Assembly (NCBI GenBank): GCA_019634625.1
Contig: JAHCBA010000040.1
Span: 1 to 60,756 of the forward strand
Reading direction: 5' to 3'
DNA length: 60,756 nt
DNA from: Verrucomicrobiia bacterium
Lineage (GTDB): Bacteria > Verrucomicrobiota > Verrucomicrobiia > Limisphaerales > CAIMTB01
Program-made: the position numbers and the translations under genes
Part shown: positions 53,801 through 60,756 of the stretch, in pieces
How positions within the stretch are numbered: position 1 is the first letter of the stretch
Layout: the number at the start of each line of letters is the position of its first letter
Notes under the pieces: model-generated
The model's database searches: none
Told to the model about the DNA's origin: nothing
Seen by the model: only the letters and a program-made list of their open reading frames with translations

Positions 53801-54596
53801 GCAGGCGATCCGGCTGGCCGCATTCTTCGAGACGCCCGTTGAGGATGACGAACCGGTTGGTTTCGGCGCCGGGCAGGATGGGGCGGCCGCCGACCATGGA
53901 GAGATTGACCCGTCCACGGTCCCGGATGTCGTCGGGGCGGTAGTGGGTCACGTAGAGATCGAGGGTGCCGTTGCCATCGATGTCGGCGAGGGCGAGCGTG
54001 GTGGGCCCGGCACCGGAGGGGCCGACGGGAGTGGCGATGCCGGCGGCGGCGGTGGTTTCGGTGAAATGGCCGTGTCCGTTGTTGGTGAAGGAGAGGACGC
54101 CCTGGCGGTTGACGGCGAGGAGGAGGTCGAGGTGGCCGTTGCCGTTGAGGTCGGCGAAGACGGCGCCGCGGGTTTCGGGGATGACGCGATCGAGGCCCGA
54201 GCCGGCGGTGACGTTTTCGAAGCGCCAGTTGCCGAGGTTGCGATAGAGGGCGTTGGTGCCGCCGAGGTGGGCGAGGAAGAGGTCCGGGAGGCCGTCGCCA
54301 TCGATGTCCCCGGCGGCGACTCCGGCCCCGTTGTAGAGGACCCGGTTGGCGGCGCCGCTCCACTCGTCGAGGTGGTTGGTGAAGGCGAGGCCGGTGGATT
54401 CGGGGGGCAGGAGTTGGAATCCGGTGGGCGAGGAGGGATCGACGGAGAGCGGGCGCCAGCGATGGGTGGGTTCGACGGTCCAGCCTGGATCCGCGCGGAG
54501 CGGCAGCGGCAGCACCCATGGCAGGGAGGCGACGAACACCGGGAGGCAACCGAGGGTGAGGAAGCGGGCGCGGCACGTGGCGGCGATGCGGGTCAC
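50850..54596 (-). CDS. Giant secreted FG-GAP/VCBS repeat protein with two ASPIC/UnbV domains
   Basis: From a GTG at 54596 the product is about 1248 aa; the frame is open to an ATG at 54722. From the GTG, residues 1-35 fit a signal peptide (FLTLGCLPVFVASLPWVLPL). The body has many calcium-binding FG-GAP units with 'D.DGDG..DL' loops (GDIDGDGLPDLFLA; ADLNGNGHLDLLLA; ADIDGNGTLDLYVT). An ASPIC/UnbV-like domain lies near residues 600-690 (HRLAVRLQGAPPNTQAIGAQ) and another at the C terminus (LRVRLQGPPRNPAGIGAVLR), so the protein is two CRTAC1-like halves in tandem. Probably a surface or secreted adhesin or polymer-binding protein; no enzyme motif found. Confidence 0.8.
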   Translation of the reverse strand: MTRIAATCRARFLTLGCLPVFVASLPWVLPLPLRADPGWTVEPTHRWRPLSVDPSSPTGFQLLPPESTGLAFTNHLDEWSGAANRVLYNGAGVAAGDIDGDGLPDLFLAHLGGTNALYRNLGNWRFENVTAGSGLDRVIPETRGAVFADLNGNGHLDLLLAVNRQGVLSFTNNGHGHFTETTAAAGIATPVGPSGAGPTTLALADIDGNGTLDLYVTHYRPDDIRDRGRVNLSMVGGRPILPGAETNRFVILNGRLEECGQPDRLLLNDGSGRFRPASWTDGTFLDEDGQPLAEPPLDWGLSATFRDVSGNGAPDLYVCNDYWTPDRFWLNDGHGRFRAASPSALRKISASSMGVDFADLNRDGHPDFLVVDMLSRFPAMRKRQLMAQTPAAPRAGVFHDRPQVLRNTLYFNRGDGSFAETAFASGIAASDWSWAVIFADVDLDGYEDVLIGAGHFRDVQDYDAEREIQSRQRPRTGFRSERERQESFTRELMEHYRLYPPLDLPVGAFRNVDGTRFEERTAEWGLDLPGIHHGMAMADFDGDGLPDLVVNRLNAPVGLFRRQSPAHRLAVRLQGAPPNTQAIGAQVTLVGGPVPRQTTEVVAGGRYLSGSDPLLAFATGPNPTHLSLEIRWRSGRVTTLEDVRPNRLYEIAEASNTRPAPPPPEPEPPAFEDVSPRLGARHHEIDFDDYQRQPLLPFQLSQLGPGLAWFDLDGDGWDDLVVGSGRGGSPGIYRNDTRGGFSPWPGPAPDPVPDDTAGLLGWRDPSGAPRLLMALTGYEQKLDRAALGFRLDAGRLAPDSDLPPGMATASTLALGDPDGSGALTLFVGGGVVPGAYPLGAPSRLFRHDGARWQPDTRNNVLLENLGIVHAAVWADLDGDGFSELILACEWGPIRVFKLQRGALSEITAELGLASHTGWWRGIAVGDLNGDGRLDLVAANWGHNSPYRASPGQPLTFVFGQLAQPGVTEIIETEYVGATLAPRRQFEPLARSMPFLFERFASHRAYSEATLEQVLGDRLPLSRRVTVTTLASTLFLNTGRGFQPVELPREAQFAPAFGVAIADLDGDGHEDVVLAQNFFGTHPETARIDAGLGLWLRGHGTGRLEAVPARRSGIRVLGEQRGLALADFDRDGRIDLAIAQNAAEVKLYRNRIARPGLRVRLQGPPRNPAGIGAVLRLDFGDRSGPARPILAGSGFASQNAAVQVLATPTPPTALRVRWPGGRETVTPVPPGTRELVIGPDAHPVPPGRP

Positions 54597-54722
54597 GGCA
54601 CCATGAGGGGGCAGAGGTTGCGGATCGGGGAAGCAGAAAAAGGACCGCCATGAAGGTCCGGCGCAGGAGGGATGGATGCGGCGCAGTCGTGGTGGGCGTG
54701 GTTCGGTCACGGCTACCGACAA

Positions 54723-55282
54723 AGTCGCTGAGGGAAGGTGGAGGGGGCTGAAGCTGCAGCCGAGGGGCTATGGAGCTGACGAGAAGGGCCTGCTGGACGG
54801 CGCTTTGGAACGGAGGAGGCCTCGTCGAGCCCCGATTTCGCGGCTTTCGAGGAAGGCATTGGGCTCGCAAGCCGGATTGGATTGCGTGGACGGAGAGATC
54901 AGAGCGCCTGTGGGCATGGCCGGGCGGACCCACGATCACTCGCGCGTGGTCCAACCCTGATCGCCGGGTAAGCCCGTCCGAGAAAAGCGGATTCACCACG
55001 AAGCGCACGAAGGACACGAAGAGGGCAAAGATCGTTCCGGTCGCTCGCATCCGCTACGGTTCGATCCTGATCGGCCTTTCGATAGCGCAATTGCCTTCGT
55101 GGGCTTCGAGTCCCTCGTGGCTTCTTACGCGGCGATTTGGGTCCATATGTTGGGCTTGAACGGCTGTGAGGCGGGGCGCACGCTGCGTGGACCCCACCCG
55201 CCATGCTGGAGAGCCTCGACCTCCTGCCTGGGTTCGCTGTGATCGACGCTCTGGCGAGGCTTGACGGGAACCCACTGCACCG
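54723..55282. other. Intergenic region with degenerate repeat
   Basis: About 560 bp with no supported gene. An inverted pair of CACGAAG-type repeats lies at 54991-55125; otherwise nothing was recognised. Confidence 0.4.
54991..55125. repeat. Inverted pair of degenerate CACGAAG repeats
   Basis: The left arm (54991-55021) reads ACCACGAAGCGCACGAAGGA plus CACGAAG; the right arm (55093-55125) is an imperfect reverse complement. About 70 bp of non-coding DNA lies between. Such repeats are familiar as flanks of small genes in related phyla, but no gene remains here. Confidence 0.55.
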
Positions 55283-57028
55283 ATGCGAATCAACTGTCAT
55301 GCTCATGTCTTCACCTTCCGGTCCCTGTTCACGGAAGCGACCCTGGCGGTGCTGTTGCGGCGCATCTCGCGCGAGCGATGGCCCGAGTTTGTCGTCGAGG
55401 CCGTTTCCAAGCTCCTCAAGAAGCTCATTAAAGGGGACTACCTGAGCGAGGACGAGTTGCTGAGGGAGCTGGTGGGCGCCTTCCGGGTCTCGAGCCGGTT
55501 CAAGAAGTATCTCGGCAGTCTGAACCGGGCCGTCCCGGCGGACATTTCGCTGGTGGTCCAGGGAGACATCGACGGCCTGGCCGCCGGGGCGCTGCGGGAC
55601 ATCCTGCGAAGGATCGGCGACCTCGTCACGGAGAACGAGGACGCGGAGAACCGGACGCTGAACGACCTGATTGCCTTTCTGGCGTTGGGCATCCAGCCGG
55701 GCGTCGAGCGGGTGGCGCGGCGCCTGATGGATCTAAGCGGCGACGGGACCGGCGTCGTGGCGTTGACGCTGGACATCACCAACGGGGACAAGGCGGATGC
55801 CGAGGTTTTCCGGCGCCAGGTCCGGGACACCTCACGGGCCGCCCTGGCGTACCCGGGACGGTTCTTTCCGTTCATTGCGGTCAACACGCTGAGGAAGGAC
55901 CACTACGCGATCATGGAGACCGCGCTGACCTCCCAGGGCTATGTCGGCGTCAAGCTCTACCCTTCCCTGGGCTACCCGGTCGGGGACAGCCGGATGAGGC
56001 GTGTGTTCGAGTACTGCGAGGCGCATGCCGTCCCCATGCTGATGCATTGCAACAAAGGGGGATTCTACGGGACGGAGGCCTCCATCCAACAATGCGATCC
56101 GGGGCACTGGCCGGGGATTCTCAAGGACCATCCCGGGCTGAAGATCTGTTTCGCCCATTTCGGGGGCGAAGAGAACCTGTTGGGCGAAGGGATTCCGACG
56201 GGAAGCTGGACGGACGTCATTCTGACGCTGATGGGCGATTACGAGGGGGTATATGCCGACATGGCCTTCCACCTCTCGCCGATGAAGGGGGGCGAGTTAG
56301 AGAGCCGATACTTCCGCAATCTCGAGGGCCTGATGCGCGAGGACCCTTACAGGGATCGCATATTGTTCGGCAGCGATTTTTTTCTCAGCCGGGTCCGCGT
56401 TCGGGAGGACAATCACTGGCGCTATTTCGAGTCGAAGTTTCGCGATGCGGACTTCGACCGCATGACCCGGGCGAATCCGGTGCGCTACCTGGGTCTTCCG
56501 GGCGGGAGTGGGGGCGCGGTCGCACCGAACATCGCGCGGTATGTGGACTTCATCGCCGCGCACAGCCGGGAGGTGGGGGAATTGCCGGCGCCCTGGCTCG
56601 AGAAGGCGGTCAGGAGCCGCCATGGCGACGTGCGGTTCACGGTGAATCCCTGGGGGCTGCAGTGGAGCATCAACAACGATGCCCATTACTACGCATGGCA
56701 GTATTTCCGGACGATGATGCGGGCCGAGGATGCCGGGTTGTCCTTCAATCAGGCTGGCCGGTTGATCGTGCGCCAGTTGAAGGGCTGGCCGACGGAACAG
56801 GTGGACCGGACGATTCGTGCGGGACGCCTCCGCGAGCATGCAGCGTCCATGCATCTGTCCCTGGTGAACGCCCATAACGGCCCGGGGGCGAAGCCCGAAC
56901 CCGGGGTGACCCGGAAACGGGCGGAGTCCGTGCTCGCGGGGTTGTTGGGCAACGGGGAGACCCTGCTGGCGGAGTTCGGGGAGGTGGTGGACGGGTTGTA
57001 CCGGTTCAAGCGGGAGGAGCGAACATGA
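55283..57028 (+). CDS. Metal-dependent amidohydrolase family protein
   Basis: The 581-aa protein is a TIM-barrel amidohydrolase of the amidohydrolase_2 type. It has an N-terminal HxH (MRINCHAHVF; His6, His8), strand-4 region YVGVKLYPSLGYPVGD, a His in VPMLMHCNKGGFYGT, another in KICFAHFGGEENLLG, and the Asp in DRILFGSDFFLSR. The family usually has 300-400 aa; here an insertion at residues 20-140 (helical, ELLRELVGAFRVSSRFKKYL) and a C-terminal extension of about 150 residues enlarge it. Substrate unknown. Its stop overlaps the start of the next gene, so the two products are made together. Confidence 0.8.
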   Translation: MRINCHAHVFTFRSLFTEATLAVLLRRISRERWPEFVVEAVSKLLKKLIKGDYLSEDELLRELVGAFRVSSRFKKYLGSLNRAVPADISLVVQGDIDGLAAGALRDILRRIGDLVTENEDAENRTLNDLIAFLALGIQPGVERVARRLMDLSGDGTGVVALTLDITNGDKADAEVFRRQVRDTSRAALAYPGRFFPFIAVNTLRKDHYAIMETALTSQGYVGVKLYPSLGYPVGDSRMRRVFEYCEAHAVPMLMHCNKGGFYGTEASIQQCDPGHWPGILKDHPGLKICFAHFGGEENLLGEGIPTGSWTDVILTLMGDYEGVYADMAFHLSPMKGGELESRYFRNLEGLMREDPYRDRILFGSDFFLSRVRVREDNHWRYFESKFRDADFDRMTRANPVRYLGLPGGSGGAVAPNIARYVDFIAAHSREVGELPAPWLEKAVRSRHGDVRFTVNPWGLQWSINNDAHYYAWQYFRTMMRAEDAGLSFNQAGRLIVRQLKGWPTEQVDRTIRAGRLREHAASMHLSLVNAHNGPGAKPEPGVTRKRAESVLAGLLGNGETLLAEFGEVVDGLYRFKREERT

Positions 57029-58032
57029 CGTCTTCGAAATGGGCCCGGGCATTTCCCGGAACGGCGGGCCGACGACAAACGGGCGGAGTCGTGGGCGGCC
57101 TGCTGGTGGGAATCCTGGGCTGGGCGGCGGAGGTGCCGGAAGCCCGGGAACACCTGTGGAACCACGATCTGGATTTGAGGCCCGCCTTGCTGGCCGGGTC
57201 CGGAGACACCGACTGGGCCGGGGCCCTCCGGTGGCGCGGGAGAGCCAGTTACGATCATTCCCCGTGGCACGGTCCCTGGGTGGCGTTTGCCAGTGCGACC
57301 ACGCGGGGCACGGTGGCGACGCATGCCCGCGCGCATTCGGAGAACCTGACGGCGGACCTTGGTCTGGGCGGCGCCGTGCAGTTGCAGCGGGCCGCTGAGT
57401 TGGGAGATTCCCCTCCGACCGAAAGGGATGCCGACGCCCCGGCGACCGGCGCCCCGGCCGGCGGGGGATTCCGGTGGGGCCGGATCGAACTGAGCGCACG
57501 GATCGGGGTGGAGAGCGACCAGGCGGTTCGGAATGCGGCGCTGAGTTACGGACCGCAGATCGGGTATTTCCACAACAACGAGGATGGCCTCTGGCCGCTG
57601 GTTCCGTCCCTGTTCATCGATCTCCAGCAGGTGGATCTGCTCCGGTCGGACTACTACGAGGGTCTGGGTCTGGACGGGAGGGATTCGTCCCGGCGCCTGT
57701 CGGTGATTGCCTCCTGGCAACTGCCTCTCGGGACATGGCTGTCGGCGGAGAACCGGCATGTCCAGGCGCTGGGCGCGGTCGCCAACCTGCGCTACACGGT
57801 GGCGGCTGGGACGCCCGAGCTGATCGAGGCGCGGCGCGAGGATGCGTCCCTCTACGTCGAGGCCGGACTGAACTACGACCTGAGCCGGTTTCAGGTGCCG
57901 TGGGTGAGGAACGTCCATGTCACCGTGGGACACGGTCGCCTGCCCCAGGTGGCGGACGAACGGACCCAGGTGTTCCTGGGGGTGACCCTGGGCTGGGACA
58001 AGCCCGGGACCCGGAGGCCGCACCGGCTGTGA
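57025..58032 (+). CDS. Putative exported beta-rich (outer-membrane-like) protein coupled to the amidohydrolase
   Basis: A 335-aa protein of unknown family. The N terminus is basic with a hydrophobic stretch (VVGGLLVGILGWAAEV) that may be a signal peptide. The remainder alternates hydrophobic and polar residues with many aromatic positions (ALRWRGRASYDHS, LSYGPQIGYFHNNED, LFIDLQQVDLLRSDYYEG, VFLGVTLGWDK), suggesting beta strands as in outer-membrane barrels. A Pro/Ala-rich loop lies near residues 125-150. It overlaps the amidohydrolase stop by 4 bp. Followed by a hairpin shared with the convergent gene. Confidence 0.55.
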   Translation: MTSSKWARAFPGTAGRRQTGGVVGGLLVGILGWAAEVPEAREHLWNHDLDLRPALLAGSGDTDWAGALRWRGRASYDHSPWHGPWVAFASATTRGTVATHARAHSENLTADLGLGGAVQLQRAAELGDSPPTERDADAPATGAPAGGGFRWGRIELSARIGVESDQAVRNAALSYGPQIGYFHNNEDGLWPLVPSLFIDLQQVDLLRSDYYEGLGLDGRDSSRRLSVIASWQLPLGTWLSAENRHVQALGAVANLRYTVAAGTPELIEARREDASLYVEAGLNYDLSRFQVPWVRNVHVTVGHGRLPQVADERTQVFLGVTLGWDKPGTRRPHRL

Positions 58033-58037
58033 GGAAG

Positions 58038-58065
58038 AAAAAAGCCGGACCCGAAGGTCCGGCTT
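58038..58065 (-). terminator. Rho-independent terminator of the LamG-containing gene
   Basis: A 9-bp stem (58043-58051 with 58056-58064) around loop CGAA. On the minus strand it is followed by six T (58043-58038), which fits termination of the gene ending at 58110; it may also stop transcripts from the plus-strand gene. Confidence 0.85.
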
Positions 58066-58109
58066 GGCGAGGACGGAATGGCGCGGAGCAAGGCTCCGCG
58101 GGTCACGGG

Positions 58110-60756
58110 CTACGGGGAGACCGTGCGATAGAACTTGGCGGCGTCGCCGGCCGGCTCGGTGAGCGGGCTGGTGCCGACGGCGTCGGTCCAGGGACCGGCG
58201 GCGGAGGGGGCGGTCTGGAGACGGCCGGCGTCCCAGGTGACGGTGATGTTCCCGGCGGCGGCACCGATGGTGAGGGTGCTGCTCTGGGCGGGCGGTTCGA
58301 GGACCACGCTGGTCAGGGGCTGGCCCTGCTGGCCGGCGGCGAAGACCTTCTGGACTTCGTCGGCGGTGAGGCCGCGGGTCCAGAGGCCGAGGTCATCGAG
58401 GCGACCGACCATCAGGTTCGGGAAGCTGAAGTCGGGTTCGGGGTCCTCGATCCCGGCAAGCGGGTCGATGTTGAGGCGGGCGCCCATCGAGAGGTAGGGG
58501 ATGGCGGGCGCGTTGATGGCGGTGATGTAGTCGGCCGAGCCCACCTGGGTGCCATTGACGAACAGCCGGAGCTGGGCGCCATCGGCGCTCATGGCGATGT
58601 GCTGCCAGGAGCCGAAGGTGAAGGCGTCGGCGGCGGTGACCCGCACGATGTTGGGTCCGGCCCCGATGGCGCCGGTGAGGCGGGTGATGCCGTCGTTCTG
58701 GTTGACGACGAGGCCGAGTTCGAACTGGCCGGCGCCGAGGCCCACGCCGAGGGCGCCCTGGGCATTGCGGACGATGGCGACGTCGGTTCCGGTTTCGCTG
58801 AGGTTGACCCAGCCGGAGACACTGATTTCGCGGCCGGCGCGGGGATAGCTTGGGACGAACACGTAGGTGCCGCCGTCGAGGGACAGGGAGTTGGCGACGC
58901 GCCCGGCGCCCCAGCTCGGGGAGCCGATGACCTCACCGGCCTGACCGCCGGTGGCGGCATTGGCGGCGGTGGCGCCAGCGGACTCATCGAATTTCCAGTA
59001 GCCCACCAGGTCGGCGGCGATGTCGTATGCGGACACGCGGACCGAGACGCTGCGGCTGACCACGCTGCCGCCGGGATTGAAGATGGCGACGTTGTAGATG
59101 CCGTTGTCGTCCTCGCTGAGGGAGGAGAGGGACAGGGTTGCCGAGGTGGCGCCCGAGACGTTGCCGCCGTCGGGGAGGTTGCGGCCGTTCTTGCGCCACT
59201 GGTAGGTGAGGTTTTCACCGGTGGCGGTGACGGAGACGGAGGCGGTGCCGCCGGCCGGACCGATGGAGGGTTGCGGCTGGGCGGTGATGACCGGCGGGGC
59301 GCCTGCGGGCGTGGCATTGAGGATCAACTGGACGGCATTGACCGGGGCGCCGCGGTCGAAGCCGGTGGTCAGGGTGTTCCAGGTGAGGGTGACCACGCCG
59401 TTGGCGGGCTGGACATTGTCGAAGCGGACGTAGGTGGCGAGGCTTCGGTTATTGGGATCCTTGCTGATGCCGCGATAGAAGCCGGGGGCGGCGTTGTACT
59501 CGTCGGCATTGATGACGCGGACGTTGTAGGTTTCGGAGGCCTGGCCGGTGACGGTGTAGTCGGCGTCCTGGAACTGGAGCGGGATCCCGACGAAGTAGGC
59601 GATCACCGCGTGGTTGCCGGCGGGGACATTGGCGAAGGTGATGGAGCCTTCGGTGCCGGGGTTGGCGTGATTGAGGCCGTTCAGCATGCGCTGGGTGCTG
59701 GAGGCGTCGCCGGTACCGGAGCCCCAGGTGCCGGAGCTGGCCCATTCCACCGTGATGTTGGAGGGGGCGTTGCTGCTGTCCACGACCGGGATGGGCGGTT
59801 CAGAGAAGTCGTCGGGGAGGAATCCTCCGCCCGTGCCGGTGGCATTGATCCAGTAGGCCTGGGGATGGAGTCCGGCGACGTCGGTTTCGTTCATGAGCGT
59901 CGGGCTGCCGTTGGCGCCGCCGCCGCGGAAGGAGATGCCGATGCTCCGGGTGGCCGAGGGGGTGAAGAGGACGGCCTGGACGGGGAGGCTGACTTCGCAG
60001 CCGCGGATCTGAACGGTGTAGACATTGTCCGCATTGGCGGCGGTCACCGGCGGCGTGGTGTAGGAGGCGCTGGTGGCGCCGGGGATGGGCTCGCCATTCA
60101 CGTGCCACTGGAGGGGCCACGGGCCGTTGACGGTGGTGAAGAAGGTGGCCGAGGCATCGGGGAGGACGAGGGTGTCCACGGGCTGGACGAGGAAGCGGGC
60201 GCGGTCGCAATCGACGGCCGTGGTGGCGGCGAGGAGTTCGACCTCGGCGATCTGCATGCAGCAGGTGTTGGGGGCGGCGGTGGCCAGCACGGTCCAGCGG
60301 TAGTGCTTGTAGGACGTCTTGTTGGGGAAATAGAACTCCTGGACCTGGAACCGCGCGGTGAAGTCCGGGATGTCCTCGAGGGTGACGATTTCCTCCCAGG
60401 TGCCGGAGTTGAACGACTCGATGACGTCGTCGTTGGAGCCCTCGAGGAGGACGATGCGGGGATCGCGTTCGGGGGCGTCATTGGCGGACTGCATGGTCAG
60501 GCCGATCACCGTGGTCGCTCCGACCGACGGGGTGACGACGAAGCCGGAGGGGGAGAAGCCATTGACGGCGCCGTCGCGGCCGGAATCGAAGTTGAGGTAT
60601 TTGGTCGGCTGATTGTCGATGGCGTTGGCGACGCCTTCGGAGCCGGGGCTGTTGGCCGAGGAGGCGAGGATGGTGTCGCCGGGCTGGGTGACATCCTGGG
60701 GTGCTCCGGTGCCGAGGAGTTCGACCTCGGCGATCTGCATGCAGCAGGTATTGGGG
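58110..60756 (-). CDS. Large secreted LamG/Ig-like/discoidin-like protein, 5' part cut by window edge
   Basis: About 880 residues are visible; the frame stays open to the right edge. Order from the visible N side: two copies of a discoidin-like unit ending in PNTCCMQIAEVELL (the first mostly outside the window), an Ig-like segment (FLVQPVDTLVLPDASATFF), an Anbu/PEP-type beta domain with DVAGLHPQAYWINATGTGGG, an immunoglobulin-like domain (LTYQWRKNGRNLPDGG; DDNGIYNVAIFNPGGS), and a LamG/concanavalin-like domain (LVGYWKFDESAGATAANAAT; GRLDDLGLWTRGLTADEVQK). The last 70 residues are the verrucomicrobial tail (LQTAPSAAGPWTDAVGTSPL). It is probably a secreted carbohydrate-binding protein. Confidence 0.8.
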   Translation of the reverse strand, partial: PNTCCMQIAEVELLGTGAPQDVTQPGDTILASSANSPGSEGVANAIDNQPTKYLNFDSGRDGAVNGFSPSGFVVTPSVGATTVIGLTMQSANDAPERDPRIVLLEGSNDDVIESFNSGTWEEIVTLEDIPDFTARFQVQEFYFPNKTSYKHYRWTVLATAAPNTCCMQIAEVELLAATTAVDCDRARFLVQPVDTLVLPDASATFFTTVNGPWPLQWHVNGEPIPGATSASYTTPPVTAANADNVYTVQIRGCEVSLPVQAVLFTPSATRSIGISFRGGGANGSPTLMNETDVAGLHPQAYWINATGTGGGFLPDDFSEPPIPVVDSSNAPSNITVEWASSGTWGSGTGDASSTQRMLNGLNHANPGTEGSITFANVPAGNHAVIAYFVGIPLQFQDADYTVTGQASETYNVRVINADEYNAAPGFYRGISKDPNNRSLATYVRFDNVQPANGVVTLTWNTLTTGFDRGAPVNAVQLILNATPAGAPPVITAQPQPSIGPAGGTASVSVTATGENLTYQWRKNGRNLPDGGNVSGATSATLSLSSLSEDDNGIYNVAIFNPGGSVVSRSVSVRVSAYDIAADLVGYWKFDESAGATAANAATGGQAGEVIGSPSWGAGRVANSLSLDGGTYVFVPSYPRAGREISVSGWVNLSETGTDVAIVRNAQGALGVGLGAGQFELGLVVNQNDGITRLTGAIGAGPNIVRVTAADAFTFGSWQHIAMSADGAQLRLFVNGTQVGSADYITAINAPAIPYLSMGARLNIDPLAGIEDPEPDFSFPNLMVGRLDDLGLWTRGLTADEVQKVFAAGQQGQPLTSVVLEPPAQSSTLTIGAAAGNITVTWDAGRLQTAPSAAGPWTDAVGTSPLTEPAGDAAKFYRTVSP

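Noticed and set aside
54770-55159. A 129-codon plus-strand frame in the intergenic region before the amidohydrolase
   Set aside because: It spans the CACGAAG repeat (TTKRTKDTKRAK-type translation) and shows no domain or start signal.

Overview
The window is high-GC DNA (I estimate about two thirds G+C) that reads as a chromosomal segment of a Verrucomicrobiota bacterium, probably from the Limisphaerales/Pedosphaera side of the phylum. Supporting this are three orphan prepilin-like proteins with the [20 protein letters not shown] leader, a PVC-type propeller/HEAT/CxxCH cytochrome protein, a sialate O-acetylesterase, a FIST-domain protein, large secreted beta-helix, FG-GAP and LamG proteins, and several families of short interspersed repeats. 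No phage, integrase, CRISPR array, rRNA or tRNA gene was recognised.

Layout. 1-9.3 kb: a truncated secreted Ig-like protein, a BrkB/YihY membrane protein, a prepilin-like gene with promoter and terminator, a 1313-aa beta-helix plus Kelch-like protein, a 273-bp MITE-like element and a second prepilin-like gene. 9.4-18.0 kb: a tightly packed complex I membrane-arm operon, nuoH-J-K-L-M-M-N, with two different nuoM genes and no nuoI. 18.1-21.2 kb: a Ca2+/cation antiporter, a TlpA-like thioredoxin and a GT4 glycosyltransferase. 21.2-25.8 kb: an exopolysaccharide export module (outer-membrane barrel, Wzc-like tyrosine autokinase, Wza-like lipoprotein, tail-anchored FHA protein). 25.8-31.0 kb: the PVC cytochrome protein, then FIST and trmB overlapping each other. 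31.0-37.0 kb: a minus-strand run of sialate esterase, accA, manA, a TPR protein and a small holin-like membrane protein.

37.0-41.0 kb is the most intriguing part. A structured, terminator-ended leader precedes three translationally coupled genes: a PurD-like ATP-grasp ligase, an alanine racemase, and an Ate/Bpt-like aminoacyl-tRNA transferase homologue. Together they suggest an unrecognised pathway that makes or attaches a D-alanine- or amino-acid-containing product. 41.0-48.1 kb: an MBL-fold RNase-like enzyme, an Mla-type lipid transport operon (mlaE, a degenerate mlaF, mlaD, TPR lipoprotein), a C39-family peptidase and an RluE-type pseudouridine synthase. 48.1-49.5 kb: a third prepilin-like gene and a repeat-packed intergenic region. 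49.5 kb to the end: a membrane protein with faint PiT resemblance, a giant FG-GAP/ASPIC protein, an amidohydrolase coupled to a putative outer-membrane protein, and a LamG/Ig/discoidin-like secreted protein running off the right edge.

Product names come from my reading of motifs in the translated sequence. No database search was possible, and start codons are judgement calls where noted.
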